Of a stretch of 64,000 nt of DNA, positions 36,298-48,200 are shown piece by piece. The stretch comes from Xylocopa sonorina. Lineage: Eukaryota > Arthropoda > Insecta > Hymenoptera > Apidae. Below the pieces are notes generated by a model. The model had not been told where the DNA came from. It worked only from the letters and a program-made list of their open reading frames with translations, and did no database searches. Both the position numbers and the translations under genes were made by a program. How positions within the stretch are numbered: position 1 is the stretch's first letter; each line of letters begins with the position of its first letter. The stretch spans positions 3,658,001 through 3,722,000 of the forward strand of contig NC_135202.1 of assembly GCF_050948175.1 (NCBI RefSeq). Direction: 5' to 3'.

Positions 36298-38319
36298 ATG
36301 GCCCTTAATGACGGTGAGTAATCATTTTTTGGTACTTCTCTGTTGCGTTTACAGGTTGATGGATGTTACAAGTGTTTGGTTTGATCATTTTACGATCAAG
36401 AACGATGATACGTTGAGATAAGTGCACGATGGCAAACAGTTTGCTGTCTGCAAATTTTTTTATGAACACTTCTTAATCTATAATTGTAGGAACGGCTTAA
36501 GAACTGCGAACTTAAGTAATTTCTAAGTTTTCTTGTGTTCCTAGTGTTAGAGGAAAATCTGGTCTTGTTTGTCCAGATGATTGTAGTATTACTGTAAATG
36601 GTGAGCATGAGTTAGAGAGACAGATTTTTAGAAATACTTTTCAGTTAGAATTTTATTACATTTTTGTCATTTGGATTTTGTTATGAAATTTATGGAAAAT
36701 TTAAATGCAATGCAATTCTTAATTTATGGTTAATATCGGTAAAAAATGCTTCCATAGTATATTTGAATACAATAATAAAATTCTAATATTTTTTGACGAA
36801 TATTCAATTTAGATAACAAATTATTTTTTATTAACATATTTACCGGGTTTGGTCTTGGGCTTCCTTTCGTTTCCATTCCACAAGCTTTCTCCAAAGAAGG
36901 AAACATCGAGTGCTTCTTATACATGTGCAGACTATATTTGCCTGAAAAAAATGAAACTGGTTAGTAGAAATTAAAAACTGAACTTAAAATTTTTATTGAT
37001 TGCTAATATTTGTTGTTTGCCTCTGAAAAGTTTTTTTTTTTTAAATCGGCAGCTTTTCATAAGCGAGCCACTTCCCACCTGAAAAGGAAAAAATTCGAAC
37101 AATATACAATCACTTTACTTAAAAAAGATTCATAAAAAATGCAACTATTCAAGAAGAAGACGCAGTCTTCCAACAAGTATAGACACACATAAATATGTAC
37201 GAGGTTGCGAGAAATTGGGCGGATGTAAGTTGTCGGGGACAAAGTAGGCCACCGATCTTGACCAAAGGAGGGGAAAATGAAGAGAAGAAGGATGCCCTGT
37301 TCGAATCTCGAACGGACGTTAACTGGAGAAAACGTAACTTCGCGGGAGAAAGGCTAAGTTCGAAAAGACTAGTTCGTTGGCCTCCCTCTCCTTACGAGCG
37401 ATGAGCGTGTGAAGTATACGCGCGAAGAAATGGATCGTTTGGTGATCGTAACACTAAAATCGACTTTAATGCGATCACGTGAATGAGGAACGGGTCTTAC
37501 GATTGGAAACATCGAGGATGCTTTGTAAATTTTGATTCACGGCCGAAAGATGCCTTCGTGTCGGTGCTTTGAACTGCGGTGATCAATGATCCGACGTGAT
37601 GGGAAAGCTGATGGCTCCTTTCATGTTTTGGCATAATTTAACTATCGGTTTGCAAACTGTGAGTCACACTGACCCAAAAAATTGGTTTAAATGGAGAAAC
37701 CAGTTTGTAAACTATAGCTTGTCATAGTAAACTATATGCTCTTTGCATTTTAAGCTAAATTTTTCCCTAAAAATAGTAATACTATAACTAAAAATTAATT
37801 AATCTTACAGAGATCTCTAATTCTTTTTTTATAGACATATTTCAATCTTCTAAATCGCTCTAAAAATTCTACAATTATTCACAATATTTTTGACGTTGAC
37901 ATTTTGTCGCTTTGCAATAACAAATTATAATAAACAAAATATATAGAAACCGAAGTAACAAGTATTCACTGCACTTTATTAAATGTATTAAGTCGCTATA
38001 TGCTTATAATTTTTTGTCACATGGTTATAAAATACTTAATAAACTAGCCGCTTTACGAGCCCATCCCATTTTAAAAAAGAAATCAAAAGAAGTCTGAAGC
38101 GGTTCTTGGGGTCAACCGAAACCGGTTCCAAACCAGATTTAGAAATTATTGAAATTAGCTGATTCTAAACGTTTACCCTTCTTCTGAATAGGTTCGTTCT
38201 ACTACGAACAAACAAAATTGGCGACTATGGCAAACAACGTGGGCGAGGTAAAAGGTGGGCTCTTTCGCTGTTTTGCGATTGAAAAGTGTTCTGTGTCATT
38301 CCGGGAAGGCGCAATGTGA
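36298..38319 (+). CDS. Candidate two-exon microprotein (47 residues)
   Basis: Exon 36298-36313 starts with ATG GCC and ends at a strong donor (GACG|GTGAGTAA). Exon 38192-38319 starts after CTTCTGAATAG and runs to TGA. The phases agree (1, then 2 bases) and restore a Gly codon. The product begins MALNDGSFYYEQTK. The frame is also open upstream of the ATG to a TAG at 36191-36193, so a longer N-terminus after an acceptor there (CAACAATTTTTTAG) is possible. A second donor-like site (GAG|GTAAAAGG at 38249) offers a different C-terminus. No family or targeting signal is recognised. The minus strand is also open across the first exon, which lowers confidence. Confidence 0.25.
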
Positions 38320-39044
38320 AATTTGCATACATACGAACGACATAAGAATTACTATTACGAATAGGTCAACCAGGTTATATCTTTATTTTCTCCGATGTAA
38401 TTTCTAATTCTGTAATATGTACAATAAAGCTTTCAGAGAAGAAATGTGTAGCTGCTTATTGTTTGCGCAAATTTATGGAAATTTCATAGCTTATGTCATA
38501 GTGTGACTAGTAAATTTGTATTACTATTAAGTTAATCTTAAAATTTATTATACAAAAGTCATGGAACTATATATTTTTGTATATTGCGCTGCATACACTT
38601 GCAAACACTTTGAACAAAATAAAGGAAATGAATCATTTTTCACAAATTTCTTCAATAACCCTTCCCTTCAATTTCAGTATCTATACTATTTGAATACTAT
38701 CACGTATATTACGTATTTAAGATATCTAATAAAAAAAAATAAGAAATTGAAAGAAAATTAAATAGTATCAAAGTAATTCGTAAAAGATTCCATACCCTAC
38801 TCTCTATTCTTACTATACTAACTCTCTTTTCTTTTTGAGAGCAATGTACTAATAGTACGATAATAATTGGAATGATCGAGAGCGAGGCGTACAATTTTTT
38901 TAAAAATTGAAAATGAAAAGTTGTCGTCCTTACGTGTAACGCGAAACTGCTTGCAAAACTGTCGCCCGGTATTTCTGTACCAGCAAAACTGGACTCTGGC
39001 TTGAATTACACCAGACATCGTGTTGTACGATTTCCGAGATCGTA

Positions 39045-39382
39045 ATGCACGATGAACACCGGCTCGATGAAACACATTTCCTACATTTATTCCGACCGAT
39101 ACGGTTATGGAATTCTGTGCACTTCTGTTCATTTGCGAAAGGTAATAAATAATTTAAAAAATTCCCTTTCCTTCGATGCTATTCTACTTATTAATTGTAA
39201 CGTGACGCTCCGTTACATATTTCATTCCTTTTACAGCTAAAATGATTAATGAAGAAGAAAATGATGAGGTTCCATTTTTGCTATTTCTAGATACTAAAGA
39301 GAACAATTTTATATTTCATACGAACGGTTATTATATTGTAAATATAACGTTTAGTGTCATTGTATGTTTAATAAAATTTTGA
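39045..39382 (+). CDS. Candidate two-exon small protein (about 80 residues)
   Basis: An open frame from 38940 to 39141, with an ATG at 39045, meets a donor (GAAAG|GTAATAA). A 95-base intron ends in CATTTCATTCCTTTTACAG at 39236. The exon 39237-39382 continues in phase to TGA, with AATAAA at 39370-39375 overlapping its end. The second exon could also start translation itself at ATG 39242, giving an acidic start (INEEENDEV) and a hydrophobic tail. The intron size and acceptor are typical for this genome. However, the opposite strand is also open over exon 1 and has its own donor-like site (near 38936), so the strand is uncertain. Function unknown. Confidence 0.25.
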
Positions 39383-42248
39383 AAAAATTACACAAAGCTT
39401 AACTCTTTCAGTGTAATAAAATAACAAAAAATCTTTTTACATTTCTTCCTCAAAGTGTTTAATACTCGGCTAAATTGTACATAAACGAGTTAAAATTAAG
39501 TACAAATAAAAATTTGTCAAAAAAGAATAATTTTTCTTCTTTATTTTCTTGCCGCTTAATTTCGAAGAATTGTAAGCTTAATTTTTGAATTGGTAAAAAT
39601 TGACGCCATTATTGCAAGAGTTGCAAAAACTGTACTTTCCCTGCTTCAAGTCCTATACAGTATTTAATTATTAATCGCATCTTTCGTCATTTTGTATCAT
39701 GAAATGTGCAAACATCATCCAAACCACTCATGCAAAAACTCTCAATAATCGCTAGAATTTCTAAGACTGTCTAGTGTCGGTTTTAACGCGAAGCGCGCGG
39801 AAATGCAAAGACAGCTCTTCTTGTTTCAGCATGCCACTAACATGAAATTTCGCAACCACTTCCGCATTCTTTGATCGTGTACCGTGGTGTACGATTACTG
39901 CGAAAGAAAAATGTGAATTTTACGGTAATTAATCGAAGACAACGAGGGCATAGATACGATCAATCGCGCACCAGCTGCAATTACGTTACAACATAATGTA
40001 ATGATTAACGCGATACAGTCAATTTTGTATGCCTATATGTCCAAACACTACGCAATACTTATAAAGCCTTTAATATTAATGTTGCTAGCAAAGAACGGAA
40101 TAATTGTCTTCAAATAAATCGCAAATCAGCTCATTTTTATTTTATTAACCAAACCAGAGGAAATTTTCGTCATCGCTTTATAAACAATGATGGCTAAGTC
40201 AATTTTTCCTTTGAAAAGGAAGATATGACTCGAGTTATTTATATAGCCGTTGCTTATTTGCAACTGTGAAATAAATTTAAAGCAAAATTAATTGACCATA
40301 AAAAGGAGGAAACAATTGCAGAAGTTTTTAAGGCAACCTCTTGTTTAGAATCTATTTACAATCGTAATTTTTGTAGTTCGACAAATTACTGCTTCGCATG
40401 CGATTCTATGCTGGGAAAAACAAATGATTTCGTTATGGTTGTCGAGCGTATGAAAGCTCTTCGAAATACGATTCGGCACGATTCGATTTCACTTTCGAAC
40501 ACGAGTCCGAAAGTAATTCTACCGTGGGACACGTATTGTGTAGGATCGTTCGAGTGTTGGGTGACAGAAAAAGTTGCTTTCAAAGAAACGCAACACCAAC
40601 GACGTTATCAATAAATAATTTGTTTAAAAGTTTCAGCGGAATAAAACTAGAATAGCTGGGTGGAAAAACGAATAACATATACATTTTATTCTTTGGAAAA
40701 TGCAAAGAAAAATTTTCTGTCAAAATTCATAATGCAATATTGAGATATTATTCTTGTATTTTAATTCAATTTCTTCTCTTAAAATAATAAAGAATTAATA
40801 TTTTCATTAAATATACAAATAAAAATATTGGATCATTCTATCATCGATAAAGAAATGTTTCTTCACACATCAGGAGTTAAGTAATACATTAAAATATGAT
40901 GAAGTATTTAGTAACTTCATGTACTGAATGAAGAAAATGTGGAATCAAATGGATCTACTATAATGAAATTATTAGTTGCAATAGCATTGAACTTTCAAGT
41001 CAAGAATGAAAATATTGAAACTATATTAAACTATATTAAGCACTTGTGATTATTTTAAAGAAGAATTATAATTTGTGGTTTAGTACAAGGAACATGTTCA
41101 CAGTTTTTTCATTAAAATTTTTCGATCGAACGTTGCACTTTGAGACTTTTCATTTATAAATTTTTTGAAAGATCTTCTTCTTATAACAGAATTATTTATC
41201 TAAACAATCTACTTTGTAAAAAATAATATTAAATTTAAGTGCATAAATCAACGAATAATAATTTATTGCTGTTGTTCAAATAGTGAATAACCAAGTATTA
41301 AATATAAAGAGATTCTACTAATTATAGCTAATAATGGTATTAATTGCATTTGTAACTGTGTATCTACAGTGTAAAGAAAGACGGGGAAGGTGTCACTTGT
41401 CATGCAAATATGCATTACAGAGTTCTTCCTTTCACTAATTTTCATTTCAATAGACTTTTTTGTAGATTGTAATTATACAATCTATGTCACTTAGTTTTTA
41501 ACTTTGATCAACAAAACACTGTTGCACTTATCTGTCTTAGAGAATGATATAATTTAAATATATATGTACAGTAACTAGAATTTCGTAACAATATGTATTT
41601 AAAGATTATAGTTAAAATATATTTGTAATCGATTTTATATACGTTCATGCTTTGAATACAATATTAAAAAAAAAGATCATTATAGTGCGATAATGAAACA
41701 TTGCCTCTGTTAATTTATTTAAATGTTTTATTATTAAGTAGTGATAAGTATAGAGATGTCACATCACTCCAATAAAATAAGTTTATGGATACAGCAATGC
41801 CAATAACAATTTCATTGTTGAATTTTTTTTTTATGAAATAATCATCATAATCAAATTCATAACTACATTTAAAATGTATTTACTATACAATACTAAACTG
41901 AAAGAATAATATTACATATAACATATGCTTGTGTATCTTCATTATACTACTTTGTTCTCATAATAAAATATTAAATATATTAATATAAAACAAACATTTA
42001 AAACCATTATTCATTGCTACCAGTAAATAAAATAAAAATATACATCACAATGACTGTTTGAAACAATCAGCCATATGGAATGTTACTCTTCTCCGTATAA
42101 AACAATATACTAATGCTGCTACCACAATACTTTTTAAAATATGTTCTGCAACCTTGACTGATGGAAAACTGAATAACATTAGGTGTGGGTAGCAAATCAG
42201 CACGAAGTGCTACTCTACGAAGACGTCAACTACACGTCACATAAGTAT

Positions 42249-43061
42249 TCACGGTGGTTGTGAATTGTATCTGTTATTGTCATTTATCAATACTAAATTA
42301 GATGCTAGTTCATCTTCAAATATGCCCTCGTCTACCTCATCGTCAGAAATGGTAAGTTCTTCTGGATATTTATAACTATTACTTAGTTGACTGGATGGTA
42401 CCACTTGTTCCTAAAAATGAACATATACAAGTCAATTCATTTTTTTCAAGATAATATAGTAAAAATACTGTGTAAGAGCGAATGAGAGAAAAGCAATTCA
42501 TGATGTATTCTTCAGCCTTTTAGCTTCCTATCACGTACTTAGAATAGTAACTCAAGATATTTTTTTTTAAATTAGTAATAATAAAGCATAACACTATATA
42601 GTAGCGATTTCATTGTGCAATTATTACTTCTAAAGTTGATACTACTCAAACGGATAATTTTTATGAAAGAAGTATTCTTCAAACGGATTAAACTACAGAT
42701 AAGAGTTATTAATTTACCTCAGATTCTGTATTCACATCTTGGAATGAAGTGTCGACTTCATAGTCGAATAGATCTTCTTCTGGTTCTTCTAATGGATGAA
42801 TGGGCAATTGTGCAGAACGTTCGTTTAAATTCATAGTTACTTCTGGTGCTCCTACAAGTTTATATAAGTGCGCACCTGTCATTATTCATTAAATCTATAT
42901 ACCTATGCCTAAATTGTTTTCCTTTGTGTGTTTTGCTTACTGAGTGGATCATTTGTACGATTATCCAAGTTAATATATTCCGTTACTCTGGTGTTATTAT
43001 TACTATTGTCGTATCTACATTGGATCAGATCATGATTATTCTGATTTTGTAACTTGTCCAT
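42249..43061 (-). CDS. Gene C: acidic 138-residue protein, 3 exons
   Basis: Exons are 42941-43061, 42718-42851 and 42249-42410, with introns of 89 and 307 bases. Donors are CTCA|GTAAGC and TGAG|GTAAAT; acceptors are AACTTGTAG and CATTTTTAG. The phases (1, then 0) join cleanly, and no exon is open in any other sensible way. The protein starts MDKLQNQNNH, is Asn-rich at first, then acidic (LEEPEEDLFDYEVD, ISDDEVDEGIFEDE) and ends in QPP-stop. It has no signal peptide, membrane segment or Cys cluster, so it is probably a cytosolic or nuclear, largely disordered adaptor. I do not recognise the family. A further acceptor (ACTACTATCAG) just 5' of the ATG implies a 5' non-coding exon, probably ending at a donor at 43522/43521. 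Confidence 0.75.
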
Positions 43062-43521
43062 ATCTTCTGTCTACTTCACCTGATAGTAGTACGTTCAGAC
43101 TGGATGGTCTACGAAATATCTATATGCGCTAAAACATTAATACAATTAATGTAAATCTACAATGGTTTCAACTATGATTTATTGAATGACGTGTGAGAAA
43201 TCATGAGCGTGTATTAGAATCGCGATTTAAAAAACACGAATTAATAAATTTACTTTGAACTGTTATATCTAGCTGTTGCGAGACAGCAACGAATATTTCG
43301 TGATGACAAGGATCTCGTGGATCCTATTTCTTCTTCGAATTTCATCATCTCGAGCGGATGACTCCGATTAGTTTGACGATAATCAGAACTCGTCGTCCTT
43401 TGCTCTGTTACTGTTAAAACTCATTAATCTATCAGAGTTTGTTTCTAAATAGAAACGTGATTTCTAAAAATGTGCTACGTCATGACGGATTGTCGATGGA
43501 TTCTCCGTACGTAAGGCTCAC

Positions 43522-43760
43522 CTTCAACGAAATCGATGCTCTCTTGTTTTGTAAGATGGTTTCTTGATCAGAAATTTACTCGAAAACCTTTGTCACCATC
43601 CCAAACGGAAATCACAACACGATAATACTGGGACCGTGTGAGAATGACATCACACGCCAAACAATCGCTGTAACATCGCGAGTTGACAGGGTGTGCGCAT
43701 GTTCCGTTTAGATTTGCGGTCATGAGCCGCTAAATGACGTCATGTTCAAAATAATAATTG
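43522..43760 (-). promoter_or_regulatory. Likely 5' exon and promoter of gene C, with a CRE palindrome
   Basis: A donor GAAG|GTGAGCC at 43522/43521 suits a 5' non-coding exon spliced to the acceptor just before the gene C ATG. Upstream, at 43735-43742, lies TGACGTCA, the full CRE/ATF palindrome, with half-sites nearby (TGACATCA near 43648). Assignment to gene C is by position only. Confidence 0.35.
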
Positions 43761-44980
43761 AAATATATCAACAGTTTCAAATATTTCACAGCATCTAAAT
43801 ATAATATTAGAATAGTAGATATTCTAACAAAATTTATGTATTAACATACAATCTAATTATCGTTGTATTGTAATTATATTTTCTTAAATAATTTAATTAT
43901 AAGAAATATCTATAGTCATCAAAAGACTTAATCTATTGGAAAAAAAATTTTACTTCTTAATATGACTAAGATTATAATCTTAATATGATAAAAGATTTAG
44001 TAAATTTATGTATATATTATTCGATTAAAAAAGTTCAAATTGTATTTGTACAAGCTTAATTGCTTTATATCATATGCGCATATGTTCAAAAGAGATTTAT
44101 ATTCAATATAATATAAAGGTATTAAAATATCTATTAATATTATCAATTCTAGCGTAATATTACAATGAAACGCTAAATTCTATCACTCTACAGTAAAAGC
44201 TTCTTATAAAAGTTATTTTCACGTGTACTTCTTCTTTTAAAGTGTCTTAAAATGTGTACATGTTGACTAAAAGCTATCTGAAAGAATAATACGATACGTT
44301 AACAGGGTATCGAGTCCAATCAATAATCTTGTCGCTTTATTAGTTGTCATGAAAAAGAAAAAAATATATATGTATAGGTGTATGTATTACAGAAAATACA
44401 GAATAATAAAGTATCCATACCTTATAAACAGTTTAGGATAGACGTGAAACGTGATGATTGAAAAAATGAAGTTGCAAGTACAGAACAATAGTAACATGCA
44501 CCTTAAAGACGGAAATTAAATTTTATGGAAGGATTTTCAAAACTTTATTTTCATTCTTCAAGCAAACAACCAATTAAAAATTAATTGACGTTAATGTTTT
44601 CCTTGGCCGCATTCATATAATACACAGCGATCGTCCTGAAATGTTACCAACCTACCTCTGATTATTTCAAGAATTATTATTCCCCTCTTCTTTTTTCAAT
44701 GATAACGAAAAAAAACGATCACAGATTTATTCTTATCTCCCATTTTCTCCCTGTATGTAGTTGTTATATCACGAGAAGAAGAAACTGTAATGACAAATAG
44801 TTAATGCGTTTTCTTCGAAGGAATCTTGTTAGTTCAAAGAGAATATTGCTTGTAATCAATGAGTCTTCTTCCCTCTACTTATAGTAGGTGTATCTCTCTC
44901 GATATAAATGTCTACTCTCTACAATATCTTCTGAGCCACATGATTTTTTTTTAACTTTTTTTTAAAATTATTTTTATCAT
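43761..44980. other. AT-rich intergenic stretch between genes C and D
   Basis: No coding frame is supported. A perfect 14-bp palindrome, CATATGCGCATATG, is at 44071-44084. Confidence 0.5.
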
Positions 44981-44986
44981 TTTATT
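44981..44986 (-). terminator. Poly(A) signal candidate of gene D
   Basis: AATAAA on the minus strand, about 240 bases after the proposed stop codon (45226-45228). No such signal follows the alternative stop in exon 7, which favours use of the last exon. Confidence 0.4.
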
Positions 44987-45225
44987 TACTTCCATCGTAC
45001 CATGGACAGCCTAAATAAAATATATTCGTGGCTTTGCTGCCCCATAAGGGATATAATACTACGAACTCTTAATGAAACGCTTTCATCCCATGTTATCCTC
45101 TATAAAACAAGATACCTAATCCAGTTTACTTTACGATATAGTTTACAAAAATATGAAATACGCGGGGAGAAACGTTCACGTGCTACAATCAGCTGAAAAA
45201 TGTTTTCTCGGGTTATTGAAACTCG

Positions 45226-48200
45226 TTAAACATATTTGGAGATGCTTTTCTTCTTTTTTAGGCATTCTCTGACTGGGTACGATGGGACATTCGTTTCGAC
45301 GTGGTGCAAGTTGAAATTAACAAGCACAATCGCAAGCGCAACGACGGACACGCTTCTCACGACGATGAGTGAATGCTTCTGGGATGGAACGCACCGAGCG
45401 TGGTTGCACAACTGCGAACAAATCGAGACAAATTTTATATTTTTATTCGATATAAATGGAACTATTAAATAACAGATTACCATCATTATTTGTAACTATT
45501 TGTAAGTAATATAGAATGATTAAAATTTAAGATATACATTTTTTAAATAACTATTAATGATAAAAATGGATACCAAAAGAAAAATAGTTAATTCAAAGGA
45601 ATATAGAAATTAAATCGCCTACTCACAGTGAGGGCGACTTTCCTCTTCTTGTTCGTGTTGTGGTTGTTGTTGCACTTGCTGTTGCTGTTGTTGCTGCATC
45701 ATCATATGAGTGGTTTGTTGCTGTTCCTGTTGTCTCTGCTCGGATTCTTGTTCAGAGCTTTGGTTGTCTGCAACCTCAGCGCGGGCCTCCACAGGTATTT
45801 CTAAGGAATCTACTGGTCTCAAAGGAAGGCCGAATCTTGGTACTGGGAAAGCATTTCCCTCTACAACCTAAACATGAAAGAAACTAAATTTTAACAAATT
45901 GGTTGCAAATGAAATAGAAGATTCAATTTTTATTGTAATAGTACAATTTGATAAAAATAATTGAAAAAACAATTTTGATAAAAATATTGGCAGCGGTGGG
46001 ATTCGAACCCACGCCTCCGAAGAGACTGGTGCCTTAAACCAGCGCCTTAGACCGCTCGGCCACGCTACCTCATGTTCGCTCAGTAAAAAATTGATGATAC
46101 AGCGGTTCTCATTTATTCTTACGTAACACTTGTTATCGTAAATAATAGAATTGTATTTGATAACGGAGGACTTAGTTGAGAACTTGAAATACAGTCATTT
46201 TGTAAATACGTACCATTTATGCGATATTAAGAGACAGAAACAAAATACCATTGTCTTAAAAGTATTTATGTGATATCAAAATAAAGAAATAAACTACGTT
46301 ATGGATTACAATTATTTTTTTAAACTAATTAGTCTTTGAACTAATTTTAGTTAAATAATTTTTGTGCGAAATTATTTCTTATAAAATTTATTTTCACCTG
46401 GTGAATTATGTTACGAATTTCAGCTGGTACAGGGAAGTTTCTCTCCTCCTCACTGTCGTCTTCCGGTCCAGGGAAAGGTTTAGCTTCCTGTTGTTCGTTG
46501 GAACCATCTGGTCGCTGGCGACCCTCGATGTTTCCGTATTCCAGTAGATTTCGAACCTCAACTGGAAGTCGAAGTCCCAGAGAGATCGGTTGTGCTCCTT
46601 CCGGGAAAGGTTTGAACTCTTGAACATTCTAAAAAGTGTGCAAAAATTATTTCTACATATAAAATACTCCATAAATGAATATTAATAGAAAAGAGATAAC
46701 ACGAACTATATATTCTTAACATTTGAAGTTTAACAAAAATTTGATTTTGTCCTTTTAAATAAATCTCATTTTCTGAAATATTCATAAACAATTTACGCTT
46801 TAGACAAATTTCAATCAATTTGTTGTAAATGTTGAAACTAAATCAATTACCTCACGGCGAGCACCTTCGGGTACTTGAACGGGCACTGGTCTCACTTCGC
46901 CAGTCATATGTTGAATTAAATTCTTGATCCCCAATGGCACTTGTTGGATGATCCTTCGGATTTCGAATGGAATTCCTTGGAAGGGCGACTGTTGTCTCTC
47001 AGTAACCTGAGGATCCGGCTGTGGTTGTGGCTGAGGTTGAGGTTGAGCCTGAGGTTGCATTTGGGCCTGTACTTGGGGTGGCATCTGGGATGGTCGTTGT
47101 TCAGTTTGCGGGATCAATATGTGAGGAATAATCCTTTGCTCGTGAACTTGGGTTTCTGGCTGCGGTGCTGGTGGTGGCATCATCAATGGATCTTGTTCTT
47201 GGCTGTAGGGTCCTTGCGCTTGCTCGGCTTGCTGATACATCATGGGTACCTGTTGTGGTTCCTGGGGCATTGGTGGTCGCATACCTCTCATTACATTCAC
47301 CGGAAATTGACGCACTTCAATGGGAATTCGGCGTATTTCGACCTGAATAAAATTATTCAATTATGACTACTGTAGTCATTAAAGAACCTTTTTTGAGAAT
47401 GATATTACGAAATACAAATCATTTTAGTATAATAAAAGAATTTAATAATATTACTTTTATTGATACAAGATGGGTCAACAGGAATATCATTTCCAATATG
47501 TCCAGAGGTATTCAAATAAGAGAGAAATACTTCAAATAAAAGACCATTCAAATATTTAAAAAAATCATAATTCTATAGGTGTAGGAATTATTTACAGAAA
47601 GTGCTAAATGCCATTTAATTCTTTTTTTGCAATTCCAAAGGTATTCAAGATGTATTGTGTCATTTTTGTTGGTATAGTCTATATAAAGCAAACTTACTTG
47701 TGGTCCCATCGCAGGGGTTTGTGGTCCCATTGTGGGCGCCTGTGGTCCCATACGCAGAGGCCTCATCTCCATCGTTACCTGAGGGAGATTCCTTAGTTCA
47801 GGGGGAAGAATACCAGGTGGGATGTGATTCAGCCCGCGTGGATCGCTAAGTGGTAACTGTTGCATGTCAGGAACTTGATATTGAGTGTGCACTTGATACT
47901 GATGGTAACCTGGGTTCGGCTCCTGAGACTGAAGAGGTACTTGGACAGTTCCAAGAGGAATAATGATTGGTGTGAGCATTTCTTGGTCTTGTTGCCTGAA
48001 AATGAAACAAAATTAAAACGTTACCACGTATCAAATGTGTTACAAAATTTTCACTTTTAAATTTGAACTTCAATTACTTAATTCCCTCTTTCTTTTAACT
48101 AATAAATCTTCCCCTTAAATATTTGTCACATTTAATTAAAAGTTCACTAAATTTTGTACTCAAATTTTAATATGATGTACTTATAACAAAATGTACTTCT

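Larger units (their letters stand above)
34007..42248. other. Stretch with only weak gene candidates
   Basis: The clearest candidates are listed separately (36298-38319 and 39045-39382, plus strand). At 35857-36228 the minus strand is open for about 120 codons, with a splice-like pair at about 36165 and 35990, while the plus strand is open through the same bases; I cannot choose a strand. A plus-strand frame 40408-40614 (ATG to TAA, 68 codons) has mixed codon use and no recognised motif. The remainder, in particular 40620-42240, is very AT-rich and holds nothing I can name. Confidence 0.3.

Noticed and set aside
46941..47366. Plus-strand 141-codon ORF rich in Leu and Trp
   Set aside because: It is the antisense shadow of the Pro/Gln-rich exon 5 of gene D.
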